A DNA stretch of 64,000 bases from Bryobacterales bacterium (GTDB taxonomy: Bacteria; Acidobacteriota; Terriglobia; Bryobacterales; UBA6623): assembly GCA_022826925.1 (NCBI GenBank), contig JAJDTX010000101.1, positions 53,375 through 117,374 of the forward strand, in the 5' to 3' direction. The notes under the pieces are model-generated. The model saw nothing but the letters and a program-made list of their open reading frames with translations. It was not told the DNA's origin and did no database searches. Position 1 is the stretch's first letter; each line of letters starts with the position of its first letter. Of this stretch, positions 18,138 through 26,728 are shown in pieces. The position numbers and the translations under genes are program-made.

Positions 18138-19295
18138 CTAGGTGCCTTCGTTGAGGATGTCGAGATACTGGCTGTAAACGAAGAGTCGGTTTCGGCTCCC
18201 TCCGGTAATCTCCCGCGCCATACCCCGCTGGACGAGCAGGTCCATGGCCGTTGCGGCGGTGGGAAATGAGATTTGCGCGTCGTGGCTTACCTGCGGCAAC
18301 GTTAGGATCGGTCGCCCCTTCAGCGCGTCGTGGACGCGCAGCACCGACCCTGCCCTTCGGCCGCTGGTATCTTGCAACTGGCTTCGGTCCATCTGAAACA
18401 TTGTGGAGAGACGCTGGGCGGTGGACACTGCGCCTTCGGCTGTTTGCTTGACGCCCCGGAGGAAGAAGGCCAACCATTCCTCCCAGTCCCCGGTTCGGCG
18501 TACGTGATTCAACAGGTCGTAGTAGTCACCGCGGTGCTGTTTGAAGTACAGACTCAGATACAGGAGTGGCTCGCGCAACGATCCGGCGTGGCACAGCAGT
18601 AGCGTAATGAGCAGCCGACCAACGCGACCGTTGCCGTCCAGAAAGGGGTGAATAGTCTCGAACTGAACGTGCGCCAGCCCTGCCCGTAGCAGTACAGCTA
18701 ACCCGTCGTCCTCGGCATGGAGAAAGCGCTCGAGTTCCGTCATACAGGCTGGCAAGGCCGTGTGCGGCGGCGGAACCAAGACGGCGTTACTTGGCCGGCT
18801 GCCGCCGATCCAATTCTGTGAGCGACGGAAGTCGCCGGGCATTTTGGCACGGCCCCGTGCACTTGACATCAGTACGTTGTGGATCTCACGGAGCAAGCGA
18901 CTCGACAGGGGGAAGTCGTTCTCCAACCGCTGCAGGCCGTGCTGCAGGGCCGCCACGTAGTTCGAGACTTCGCGCACATCGTCCTGCGGAAGCCCAGTAG
19001 CTCGCTCAAGCTCAAAAACCAGTAGATCCGACAGCGACGACTGCGAACCTTCGATCTGCGAGGAGAGCACCGCTTCCTTTCGCACGTAGGAATACGGGAG
19101 GAGTGCCCCGTCCGGAAGAACAGACGAGACGACATCAAGGCCGCCTAGGGCCAACGCCGCTGACTCCAGCAGCTGCTGCAGCGGGCCAGCGAGATCAATC
19201 GGTGGTTGGGGCGGTAGCGGATTCGGTATGAACGCACGAACGACCTCGGAGTGGACAGTCGTCTCGCTGTAGTGGCCTATCTCCCCACGATGCAT
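18138..19295 (-). CDS. Fic family protein (AMPylase-type) with N-terminal inhibitory motif and C-terminal winged helix
   Basis: 385 residues from the ATG at 19295; a TTG seven codons upstream would also work but has a tighter ribosome site. The catalytic Fic motif HPFLDGNGRVGRL is complete (about 216-228), with the catalytic His and the phosphate-binding GNGR. The class II autoinhibitory motif SSQIEGS lies near residues 76-82, placing an inhibitory glutamate in the active site. The C-terminal 90 residues form a winged-helix-like segment (LPQVSHDAQISFPTAATAMDLLVQRG), as in Fic/DOC regulators. Such proteins transfer AMP from ATP to a protein hydroxyl, often their own or a gyrase/topoisomerase target. 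An A+T-rich promoter region lies upstream. Confidence 0.9.
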   Translation of the reverse strand: MHRGEIGHYSETTVHSEVVRAFIPNPLPPQPPIDLAGPLQQLLESAALALGGLDVVSSVLPDGALLPYSYVRKEAVLSSQIEGSQSSLSDLLVFELERATGLPQDDVREVSNYVAALQHGLQRLENDFPLSSRLLREIHNVLMSSARGRAKMPGDFRRSQNWIGGSRPSNAVLVPPPHTALPACMTELERFLHAEDDGLAVLLRAGLAHVQFETIHPFLDGNGRVGRLLITLLLCHAGSLREPLLYLSLYFKQHRGDYYDLLNHVRRTGDWEEWLAFFLRGVKQTAEGAVSTAQRLSTMFQMDRSQLQDTSGRRAGSVLRVHDALKGRPILTLPQVSHDAQISFPTAATAMDLLVQRGMAREITGGSRNRLFVYSQYLDILNEGT

Positions 19296-19358
19296 GATTG
19301 GCTGATCCTCACTCAATTTTCCTCAACAAGCCGATACTTTAATTAACTTTGATGTTTA

Positions 19359-19371
19359 AATTATTATAATT
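19359..19371 (-). promoter_or_regulatory. AT-rich palindrome containing a -10 hexamer for the fic gene
   Basis: AATTATTATAATT is a perfect 13-base palindrome. On the minus strand it contains TATAAT (19368-19363), a consensus -10 about 65 bases before the fic ATG. The matching -35 (TTAGCT, spacing 17) is weak. The symmetry would also suit an operator. It lies within a roughly 120-base A+T-rich island (19317-19440). Confidence 0.4.
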
Positions 19372-19508
19372 ATTCCGATACAATTAGCTAAAATGCCTGT
19401 AGCTGAGCCCATATTAAACTTATTGCTATAAGGCTACCTGCCATTTGAGAGTCGGCTGCAAATCTCTCTTGTGCAACGATCCGGAGGCTAGGACGGACGC
19501 GGCAAGTC

Positions 19509-19898
19509 TCAACTCATAGAACCCGTAAGCTGTCCCGCGTCATCGGTAACCTTGATCAATGACTCCGCTGGGATGCCGAGTCCACGGTGCAAACGCCTGA
19601 TCATCTTGAGGCTCAGTGGCCGCCGGCGATTCAGTACCTCGTATACCCGGCTCCGACTACCGAAGTACTCGACCAGATCTTTCGGCGCAAGCCCGTTCTG
19701 CTCCATGTGGTAGCGAATGGCGTCCACCGGATCGGGCAGATCAACCGGGTAGTTCCGCGCTTCCCATGCCTCGACCAATGTCACCAAGACGTCCAAGCGG
19801 TCGCCTTCTGGCGTACCGTGCTTTGCGGTCATCAGGCCGTCGATTTCCTTGAGCGTGCGACGGTAGTCTTGTTTGGTCTTGATCGGTACGATTTCCAT
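19509..19898 (-). CDS. higA: HigA-type antitoxin, XRE/helix-turn-helix domain
   Basis: 129 residues from ATG at 19898, chosen because it follows the toxin remnant by 10 bases as in intact higBA operons; an upstream in-frame start would overlap the toxin. The N-terminal part (EIVPIKTKQDYRRTLKEIDGLM) is the toxin-binding region typical of HigA of the gamma-proteobacterial type. The C-terminal half is an HTH (GLAPKDLVEYFGSRSRVYEVLNRRRPLSLKMIRRLHRGLGIPAE, read in pieces). It should bind its own promoter and HigB mRNA interferase. All key parts look intact, while the partner toxin is truncated. Confidence 0.87.
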   Translation of the reverse strand: MEIVPIKTKQDYRRTLKEIDGLMTAKHGTPEGDRLDVLVTLVEAWEARNYPVDLPDPVDAIRYHMEQNGLAPKDLVEYFGSRSRVYEVLNRRRPLSLKMIRRLHRGLGIPAESLIKVTDDAGQLTGSMS

Positions 19899-19908
19899 GG
19901 CTCGGACC

Positions 19909-20121
19909 TCAGATCGATTGCGCATCAACGGTGTCGTCCATGCGGTGCCTCCCGATAAAGCAAATATAGACAACCCGGCGGGAGGAGTTGATCCATACCT
20001 TGATCAGACACTTGTTCCCCGCGACGTTGAACACCGCTCTTCCGCCCTTCAGGACGCTGACGCTTCGAACATCCCGTTCGACATCCTTGCTAACTTGAAG
20101 CGGTGACCCGCGTTCTAGCAA
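19909..20121 (-). pseudogene. higB: HigB toxin remnant, N-terminus missing
   Basis: Up to 70 codons with the C-terminal two thirds of a HigB-family RNase: the core GGRAVFNVAGNKCLIKVWI and the VVYICFIGRHRMDDTVDA end are clear. Intact HigB proteins of this group are about 95-100 residues and begin with a helix (VISRKTLREFW type) that is absent here. The frame is closed by TAA at 20122-20124, immediately upstream of the first possible start (TTG). The 5' end overlaps the start of the divergent RidA lipoprotein gene by about 19 bases, so a rearrangement may have joined them. Catalytic capability is doubtful but a short toxin cannot be excluded. Confidence 0.7.
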
Positions 20122-21296
20122 TTACCGCAACGGCGCTAGCCCTGCTATTGATTTCGGGTTGCAGCCCCTCGGAAGACGCAGGGCCTGAGGGGTCGGCACC
20201 TGCGGCGTCGCCACGCCAATCGTTCCAGGACGATAGCGGCCAGACAGTTGCCATGCTGGCTGACAGCACTCTCTATCTCAGCGCGGTATCGCCGAGCGAT
20301 CCGACCGCCCCTGTCGCCGACCAGACACACTCGGCAATGCAACGGCTCGGCGAAGTCCTCGGGATGGCGGGCCTTGACTACCCACAAGTCGTCAGCTGCC
20401 ATGTCCAACTCTCCGATATGGAGAACTATGCCGCGATGAACGAGGCATACGGCAGTTACTTTCCTGAGGGCGGCTATCCCGCGAGGACGACCTTGGAATT
20501 TCCCGGCCTGCCGGGCGGGACGGGTGTGTTGCTGACCTGCATCGCTTACGCGCAAGCTTCCGAAATCGAGGTGATACGCCCTCCCGAGGACAAGATTCCA
20601 GCGGCGATGGGGCCATACTCTCCCGCGGTGCGGGCTGGACGCACCGTCTATCTTTCGGGCCAGGGCGGAAGGAACCCGGCCACGGGCGAACTGGGCGAGA
20701 CAGCGGATCAGCAAGCTCGTCAAACCTTGCAGAACATCGGCACCATTCTCGAGGCGGCCGGACTCTCCTATGACAACACCGTCCTGGCGAGTTCCTACCT
20801 GCCCCAGGCAGCGGACCTAGCCGTCAATGACAGCGCCTTTGAGTCGATCTTCAGTGTCGGCGGCGCACCCAGCCGAGCCAATGTCGTGCTATCGGCGCTG
20901 CCGGGCGGCATCGCAGTGGAGATCACGTTTATCGCCGTCGATGACAACTATGTCACGCGCCTGTTCATGCACGATCAGGCTCCCACGGCACTGTCAAGCC
21001 CGATCTCGCAAAGCGGTACCACCGCATACACATCGGCCATGCCGGGATCCGGCGCCAATTTCAGGGAGCAGTTCCTCCATGCCTTGGATACCAGTACTGC
21101 GGCCCTACGACTGGGCTCCCTGGGACTGGCCAACGTCGTTCGAGTCAACGCCTACCTGAGCGACTTGGCGAACTTGGACGAGATGGCCGCGTTGATCGCC
21201 GAGGCATTCCCGGAGCAAGCCCCGGCAGTATCCGCTGTGCAGGCCCACCTTGCCGAGCCAGCCATGGTCAGCCTAGAAATGATCGCTGTCCAGTAA
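20103..21296 (+). CDS. Lipoprotein with three tandem RidA (YjgF/YER057c) domains
   Basis: 397 residues from GTG at 20103. The signal TALALLLISGC gives a lipobox (LISGC), so the protein is membrane-anchored and faces the periplasm. Three RidA-like units follow at roughly 35-155, 160-285 and 288-397, each ending in the family's closing strand. Unit 1 keeps the RidA-type arginine in YPARTTLEF, unit 2 keeps it in APSRANVVL, and unit 3 has APAVSAVQAHL with no Arg. RidA hydrolyses reactive enamines/imines as a homotrimer. A single chain with three units could fold as a covalent pseudo-trimer, and export makes enamine hydrolysis outside the cytosol an open question. Its 5' end overlaps the higB remnant. 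Confidence 0.83.
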   Translation: MTRVLAITATALALLLISGCSPSEDAGPEGSAPAASPRQSFQDDSGQTVAMLADSTLYLSAVSPSDPTAPVADQTHSAMQRLGEVLGMAGLDYPQVVSCHVQLSDMENYAAMNEAYGSYFPEGGYPARTTLEFPGLPGGTGVLLTCIAYAQASEIEVIRPPEDKIPAAMGPYSPAVRAGRTVYLSGQGGRNPATGELGETADQQARQTLQNIGTILEAAGLSYDNTVLASSYLPQAADLAVNDSAFESIFSVGGAPSRANVVLSALPGGIAVEITFIAVDDNYVTRLFMHDQAPTALSSPISQSGTTAYTSAMPGSGANFREQFLHALDTSTAALRLGSLGLANVVRVNAYLSDLANLDEMAALIAEAFPEQAPAVSAVQAHLAEPAMVSLEMIAVQ

Positions 21297-21331
21297 CGGC
21301 CCGCAGTGTTGTCCCGGCCTGCCCTGCTAGC

Positions 21332-22393
21332 ATGGGCCGTTTGATGCATTCCCGACCGAGCAAGGAAGAGCTGCTCTCCTCGCCGACCAAACCGTTCGCC
21401 GTCAACGGTGCCAACTCGGCATCCTCTCTGCTGGAGAAGATGGCCGACACCGCATTTCAAGGGCGCCAGCTCGGACAGGCCTTCGCTGCCTGGAAAGCAA
21501 TGCTGGCCGACCCCGAATGCACCATCTTGATGGGTTTGTCCGGTGCCATGGTGCCGGCGGGCATGCGCCGGCTGGTGAGGTTCATGATCGAGAACCGCTT
21601 GATCGACATCCTGACCTCGACGGGAGCGAACTTCTTTCACGACATCCACGAAACCAAGGGCTTCCACCACTACCAAGGCTCGGCTGACATGGACGACGAA
21701 GCGCTTGGCGAAGTCATGGTGGATCGCATGTACGACGTGCTGGCGGACGAAGTCCGATTCCGCGAGCATGATCTGTGGATCGGCAGCTTCGCCGCACGTT
21801 TAGACCAATCGCGCCCGTACACGACGCGCGAATTTCTCTACCTATTGGGAAAGGAAGTCGGGCGCGACTGCCCGGAGGACGGCATCGTGACCGCGGCGGC
21901 CAAGCACAATGTGCCGCTATTCTGCCCCGCGATCGGGGATAGCTCGATCGGCATCGGCGTCGCCGAGAGCAGGCACCGGGGTGAGAACCGGCTGATGTTC
22001 GACATGATGGCGGATGTGCTGGAGATCACCAACGCCGTCGCCGACTCAAAGGCGACCGGGGTGATCTACTTCGGCGGCGGCACGCCCAAGAACTACACGC
22101 AGCAGTCCGAAATTGTCGCCATCCTGATGGACCGCGGCAAGGAGGGGCACCGCTACGGCATTCAGGTCGTGACCGATGCACCTCACTGGGGCGGCCTGTC
22201 GGGTTGCACGCTGGCGGAATCGCAGAGCTGGGGCAAGATCGCCAAAGGCGCGACGATGGTCGACTGCCACTGCGACTCGACCATCGCCATGCCGCTGCTG
22301 GTGTCGGCGTTGGCAGAGCAGACCGAATTGATAGAAAACCGCAAGCCGCCATCGTTCGACATGGGGCGAGTCCTCAAGATCCGCCTGCCGTAG
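21332..22393 (+). CDS. Deoxyhypusine synthase-like protein (probable homospermidine synthase)
   Basis: 353 residues, full length for the DHS family. Conserved blocks are GLSGAMVPAGMRRLV, DILTSTGANFFHDIHE (NAD contact), YFGGGTPKNYTQQ, and the catalytic region LAESQSWGKIAKGAT, in which the WGKI lysine is the residue that forms the enamine/imine intermediate. In archaea and eukaryotes DHS modifies eIF5A/aIF5A. Bacteria lack that substrate, and characterised bacterial homologues make homospermidine from putrescine or spermidine with NAD. Two ATGs are possible (21332 and 21344). It follows the RidA gene by 35 bases on the same strand, so the two may be co-transcribed. The gap to the convergent gene at 22411 is 17 bases. 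Confidence 0.85.
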   Translation: MGRLMHSRPSKEELLSSPTKPFAVNGANSASSLLEKMADTAFQGRQLGQAFAAWKAMLADPECTILMGLSGAMVPAGMRRLVRFMIENRLIDILTSTGANFFHDIHETKGFHHYQGSADMDDEALGEVMVDRMYDVLADEVRFREHDLWIGSFAARLDQSRPYTTREFLYLLGKEVGRDCPEDGIVTAAAKHNVPLFCPAIGDSSIGIGVAESRHRGENRLMFDMMADVLEITNAVADSKATGVIYFGGGTPKNYTQQSEIVAILMDRGKEGHRYGIQVVTDAPHWGGLSGCTLAESQSWGKIAKGATMVDCHCDSTIAMPLLVSALAEQTELIENRKPPSFDMGRVLKIRLP

Positions 22394-22410
22394 TCGACAC
22401 CGCGCCGACG

Positions 22411-25400
22411 CTAGCGCAACTGGCTTAGGAATTCCACCAAGTCGACCAGATCGTCAACGCTCATTTGCTCCTGCAGGTCGTCCGGCATCGCGGAAACCGT
22501 TGATACCCTGCGCTCCAAGATCTCCTCCTGCGCGAAATCAGCCACGATTCCTCCTTCCATGCGCAGCGTTACGGATTGCTCGGTCTCGCTGACCACGAAA
22601 CCCGAGACCTCGTCTTGGCGCGCCAGCGACAGATGCACAAGGTCATAGGTCGGCGAGACGCTGGCGCTTGGATCGAGGACTGCCTCGTAGATTCCGGCCT
22701 TGGGCAGCTTGTCGCCGATCTTCGACAGCTCTGGCCCGAAGTCCGTGCCCGAACCGTTGATGATGTGGCAATCGCTGCAGGTGGCCGACTCGAAGACAGA
22801 CGCTCCGTTATCTGGATCTCCGACCAAGACGAGCAAGTCGGTCATCTGCGGCAGCGGCTCGCTGTCCCGCAGCGGCGGGACCGGGAATAGTTCGGCTGCC
22901 TGCTCGCGCAGCCGCACGTTCATGGAACGCGTGATTGCAGCCCCGGCGATTTCGGCCAGTTCAGCCGGGAACTGCCCGTCTCGTGCCAAGTTCACTAAAG
23001 CCTCGGCCCCTTGGCTGGTACCTGCCAGAGACCGGACCGCACGGTCGCGGACAGATGGAGCCAGGCTCTGGTCAAGCAGCATCCTCGCCAACAGCGGCAC
23101 GCTCTCTGAAGATCGTGTATTGCCGACCGCTTCGACGGCCGCGGCCGCTAGCTCGGGCTGGCTGACAACGAATTCCCGAATCGTGTCTTGGGCTCCCGCT
23201 TGCAGCAGAGTCAGGGCAGAAGCGATGCCGACTGGATTGTCCCTGTTGCGGGCGGCGACCTCAACCAGCGACGGGTAGTGGCTGGAGAGGCCGTACCGCT
23301 GCACGAGCCGCGCGAACTGAGCCGTCCCCTGACCGCGGCGAAGCAGTTCGTCGATCGCCTCGCGGGAATCGTGATCCGCGGCAAGGTCGAGTTCGGGCAT
23401 ACGCAGCAGGGCCTCAGCCGCTACGAAGAATGGCCGGGGCTTGCCATCGCTTGCGCGGCCAAACGCCAGCAGGCGCAAAGTTCGCGCCTTGGCGACACTC
23501 TCCGGCTGGAAGTCGAACGCCCGCAGATACCGAGCCGCGTCGGCGCTCTCAATTTCCGACGTGCCCACGATCTTCACCAGATACCCAGGGGTAACGGATG
23601 CCCGAGAGCGCCACAAGATGTCGCGGCCGGCCGGGGTGTTCCAGTTGGCCCCGACAAGTGCCAGCCAAGCGCCCAGATGTGAATCCCAATTCCCCGCCGC
23701 ACCAATCCCAAGTGCCTCCAAATACCAGCGGTCGCCCGCCACGTGCTGATTCGCCAAGCGTGCCCACAGCGCAGCCGCTTCGCCAGACGCGTTCCCCCTG
23801 AGCGCAATCGCGCACTCTCGCCGCACGTGGGAGGACGGATCGGCTGCAAGCCGTTCCAAGTGGGGAAGCAGGTCGGCTCCTGATTGTCGGGCGGCGCGCA
23901 GCCCGACGATTCGGATGTCTTCCTCGGGATCCGCAAGCGCTTGGTCGAGATAGTCCTGGCCGCGACCCTCGATACGGGCCAGCAGCCACAACGCCCTAGC
24001 GCGTTGGCGCACTTCGGTTCCCTCGCGCCATAGCCGGGCCAACGCATCCTCGGCCTCTTGCCCGCCCTGGTCGAGGGCGTGCCAAGCCAGATACCTCGCG
24101 TCGAAATTCGGGCTCTGCAAGGCCTCGATTGCGCCTGCAATAGACGCAACATCGTGGGTCGGCGGACGGTATGCATGGCCTTGCGGCGCGATGCGAAAGA
24201 TTCGCCCGTGCGTGGAGTCCTGCTGGCGGTTCCAACCGATCACGGGGTCATACCAGTCACTCACGAACAGGGAGCCGTCGGGAGCTACCGCGACATCGAC
24301 CGGGCGCACCCACTTGTCACGGGCTCCCTTGAGCAGGTCCACCATCCGAGCCTCGTAACCCGCCCCGCTCTTGGTCGATACGATGCCACGCAGCACGCCG
24401 GGGCCGGCATCGGTCGCCAACACTTGGTCCCAGAACTCGCTCGGCAATAGGCGACCTTCGTATGAGGCCACTCCGGTAGGGGAACCGGCGCCCGTGATCA
24501 GCAGGTTTGGCACCACGCCGGGATCGTTCTGGTGCCAGTGCCGCTCGGGGACCTCTTCGTGGCGTCCGGTGCGCTCGGCTTGGTTCCCCGCGCCCGTTAG
24601 CTCGTCACGATAGCCATAGTTGCCGCACTCGAGGATGTAGTTGATCCGGCAAGCGTAGCTGCCGTCGTTGTCGTTGTCCGACTGCCACAGCCCACCTAGC
24701 GAGTCCACCGCTACCTCGTAGTTGTTGCGGAAGTTGTGGCCCAGCACCTCAGTGCCGCCACCGTCAAGGTCGGAGCGAAACACCATGCCGCCCTGATACG
24801 GGCTCGCAACCCCGACCAAGGCATCCGCGAAGTCGGGCCGCGGCATCTCCGGCCTGTCGCGCAGGCTGCGCGCGTAGTTGCGATCCAGCACCGGATTCCC
24901 GGCCTTGTCAATGACCAGTCGCCCATCTCTGTCGTGGATGTGCCGACCTCCGTTGCCCATGTTCCAGTAGAATTTCCCGTCCGGCCCGAACGACAGCGAG
25001 TGCGTCGAGTGGTCGTTCTGGGGAGCGCCGGAGTTGGTGAAGAGGTACTCCTTCTTGTCGGGAACGTCGTCGCCATCCTCATCGGTGAAGACCACCACGT
25101 TGGGAGCGGCAGTCACGATCACCTGATTGCCGAGCACGGCGATTCCCAGCGCGGCATCCACGTCCCGGCCTTGGTAGTAGACCTTGGAGCTATCGGCAAC
25201 TCCGTCGCCATCCGTGTCTTCAAGGATCAGTATGCGATCCCCCTTGGGGCGCATGTCATTCCTGCCGTGCTCCCGGTAATTGACGACGTCGCAAGCCCAG
25301 ATCCGGCCGCGATGATCGACATCGATGTTGGTCGGGTTCGACAGGATCGGCTCGGACGCGAACAGCGTCGCCTCAAGGCCGGGATAGAGATCGAGGCTTG

Positions 25401-25512
25401 CGACCGCCTCGCCGGCGCTGCGGCGATCCGCGCCGCCCGGGCCGCATCCCGCCCAAGCGAGCGCGCAGAGCACCATCAAGAACGAGAGCTGACGGTAACG
25501 ACTTCGGCTCAT
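22411..25512 (-). CDS. Large lipoprotein: membrane-bound dehydrogenase-like propeller, HEAT repeats and heme-binding c-type domain
   Basis: 1033 residues from ATG at 25512; a TTG six codons earlier is also in frame. The signal ends in LCALAWAGC (lipobox). Residues about 30-440 match the PVC/Acidobacteria membrane-bound dehydrogenase N-terminal propeller: TNIDVDHRGRIWACDVVNYREHG, DTDGDGVAD, and NDHSTHSLSFGPDGKFYWNMGNGG (quoted in pieces). Residues about 470-870 are alpha-helical HEAT-like repeats. The C-terminus is a monoheme cytochrome c-like domain with CSDCH near residue 918, then a GTDFGPELSKIG loop and a distal C-terminal helix. It probably oxidises a sugar or alcohol outside the cell and passes electrons to its own heme. 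The substrate is unknown. Confidence 0.85.
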   Translation of the reverse strand: MSRSRYRQLSFLMVLCALAWAGCGPGGADRRSAGEAVASLDLYPGLEATLFASEPILSNPTNIDVDHRGRIWACDVVNYREHGRNDMRPKGDRILILEDTDGDGVADSSKVYYQGRDVDAALGIAVLGNQVIVTAAPNVVVFTDEDGDDVPDKKEYLFTNSGAPQNDHSTHSLSFGPDGKFYWNMGNGGRHIHDRDGRLVIDKAGNPVLDRNYARSLRDRPEMPRPDFADALVGVASPYQGGMVFRSDLDGGGTEVLGHNFRNNYEVAVDSLGGLWQSDNDNDGSYACRINYILECGNYGYRDELTGAGNQAERTGRHEEVPERHWHQNDPGVVPNLLITGAGSPTGVASYEGRLLPSEFWDQVLATDAGPGVLRGIVSTKSGAGYEARMVDLLKGARDKWVRPVDVAVAPDGSLFVSDWYDPVIGWNRQQDSTHGRIFRIAPQGHAYRPPTHDVASIAGAIEALQSPNFDARYLAWHALDQGGQEAEDALARLWREGTEVRQRARALWLLARIEGRGQDYLDQALADPEEDIRIVGLRAARQSGADLLPHLERLAADPSSHVRRECAIALRGNASGEAAALWARLANQHVAGDRWYLEALGIGAAGNWDSHLGAWLALVGANWNTPAGRDILWRSRASVTPGYLVKIVGTSEIESADAARYLRAFDFQPESVAKARTLRLLAFGRASDGKPRPFFVAAEALLRMPELDLAADHDSREAIDELLRRGQGTAQFARLVQRYGLSSHYPSLVEVAARNRDNPVGIASALTLLQAGAQDTIREFVVSQPELAAAAVEAVGNTRSSESVPLLARMLLDQSLAPSVRDRAVRSLAGTSQGAEALVNLARDGQFPAELAEIAGAAITRSMNVRLREQAAELFPVPPLRDSEPLPQMTDLLVLVGDPDNGASVFESATCSDCHIINGSGTDFGPELSKIGDKLPKAGIYEAVLDPSASVSPTYDLVHLSLARQDEVSGFVVSETEQSVTLRMEGGIVADFAQEEILERRVSTVSAMPDDLQEQMSVDDLVDLVEFLSQLR

Positions 25513-25635
25513 GGTCGATTCGCCCGACAAGCCGCGATTGCGATCGCTGCCTCGCGGCGGCTCACGAAGAATACCAAAGTCACTGGCCAGCCCGGACGTG
25601 TCGGCGAGCCTGCGGTCTCACCCAGCGCGCTGACC

Positions 25636-26703
25636 TCAGCGGAGCCAAGCGTCGAGGTGTTCGGCCACGAAGTCGTCGTCGACGAGATGCGGATACGCGG
25701 CACAGACCCGGTCAATCTCGGCACTCTGACCCGGCGACAGCCGTTCCGCCTCGTTCAGGCACCAATTTCCGGCCAGCAGGCCCTGTCTCCGCAACACCTC
25801 ATGTATGCCGGCTATGCAACCGGAGAACCGGTTGCGCGTGTCGAACAACGCGGAGTTCGCGTCGGTGACCTCTGCGTTGAGGCGGAGCAACGCTTCAGGG
25901 ACGCTCCCCGAGTCCGCTGCCACGGACTCCCTGCACCGCCGCCAGTAGTCACAGGCCGCCTTGGTCCACACAGCCCAGTGGCCGAGCAGACCGCCCACGA
26001 ACGAGGCGGACGCGCCTCCGCTCGCATAGCGGGTCAGCAGGTCGCCGACGATGTTGTCGTCATTGCCCGTATAGAGCGCGATTTCGCCGGCACGCCCTGA
26101 ATCGCAGACTGCTCGCAACACCTCCAACGTGCAATACCGATCGAACGGGGCCACCTTGAGGGCCACCAAGCCCTCGATCTCGCACATGTCGCGCCAGAAC
26201 TCGTACGGGAGCGGAATTCCGCCGACAGCGGGCTGGAGGTAGAAACCCATGATCGGGATCACTTCAGCTACGGCACGCGCGTGGGACAGCAGCTCGGCGT
26301 GGCTGGCTGCGCGAAGGCCCGCGAAGCCCAGCAAGCCCACGTGGTAGCCGAGGTCGACAGCAAGGCCCGCTTCGTGCACCGCTTGCGCGGTTTGGCCGAG
26401 GATTCCGGCAATGCGAATCACGCTGCCATTGCCGTGCCCAGCAGACTCTCGCGTAGCATCAGCGGCGAGCTCGAGCACCGGCCGATACAACCCTACCCCC
26501 GGCTCGTGGATCGCAAACTGGGTGGTGTGGACCCCGACTGCCACTCCTCCCGCCCCGGCGGCCAGGTAATAGCGCGTCAGGGCCGTCTGGCGGCGCTCGT
26601 CCAAGCGGCGCCGGGAATCCAAGGCCAGCGGATGCGCGGGAATCACTGCGCCGGCGCGCAGCCGAGAGACGGCCGCATCCTCCAAATCGAGGAGAGCGGA
26701 CAT
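25636..26703 (-). CDS. Dihydrodipicolinate synthase (DapA)/NAL-family aldolase
   Basis: 355 residues, a class I aldolase TIM barrel. It carries AGAGGVAVGVHTTQFAI, HVGLLGFAGLRAAS, IMGFYLQPAVGGIPLP (the position that carries the family Tyr), and the Schiff-base lysine in LVALKVAPFDRY. A conserved GRAGEIALYTGNDDNIVGDLL follows, consistent with the DapA barrel. The C-terminal extension of about 70 residues is not typical DapA. True lysine-pathway DapA is unlikely, because its GTTGE motif is replaced by GVHTT. The gene follows the UGSC selenoprotein by 25 bases and is read with it, so its substrate is probably linked to that operon. Confidence 0.8.
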   Translation of the reverse strand: MSALLDLEDAAVSRLRAGAVIPAHPLALDSRRRLDERRQTALTRYYLAAGAGGVAVGVHTTQFAIHEPGVGLYRPVLELAADATRESAGHGNGSVIRIAGILGQTAQAVHEAGLAVDLGYHVGLLGFAGLRAASHAELLSHARAVAEVIPIMGFYLQPAVGGIPLPYEFWRDMCEIEGLVALKVAPFDRYCTLEVLRAVCDSGRAGEIALYTGNDDNIVGDLLTRYASGGASASFVGGLLGHWAVWTKAACDYWRRCRESVAADSGSVPEALLRLNAEVTDANSALFDTRNRFSGCIAGIHEVLRRQGLLAGNWCLNEAERLSPGQSAEIDRVCAAYPHLVDDDFVAEHLDAWLR

Positions 26704-26728
26704 GTCTTGATCGAAAACCGACCGGGGA

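Noticed and set aside
19440..19500. A tRNA-Cys-like anticodon word (GGCTGCAAATCT) after the second A+T-rich island
   Set aside because: No acceptor or T-arm pairing could be drawn, and no TTCGA loop follows.
25636..26703. Calling this gene lysine-pathway dapA
   Set aside because: The GTTGE motif is replaced and the C-terminus is extended; only family-level assignment is safe.
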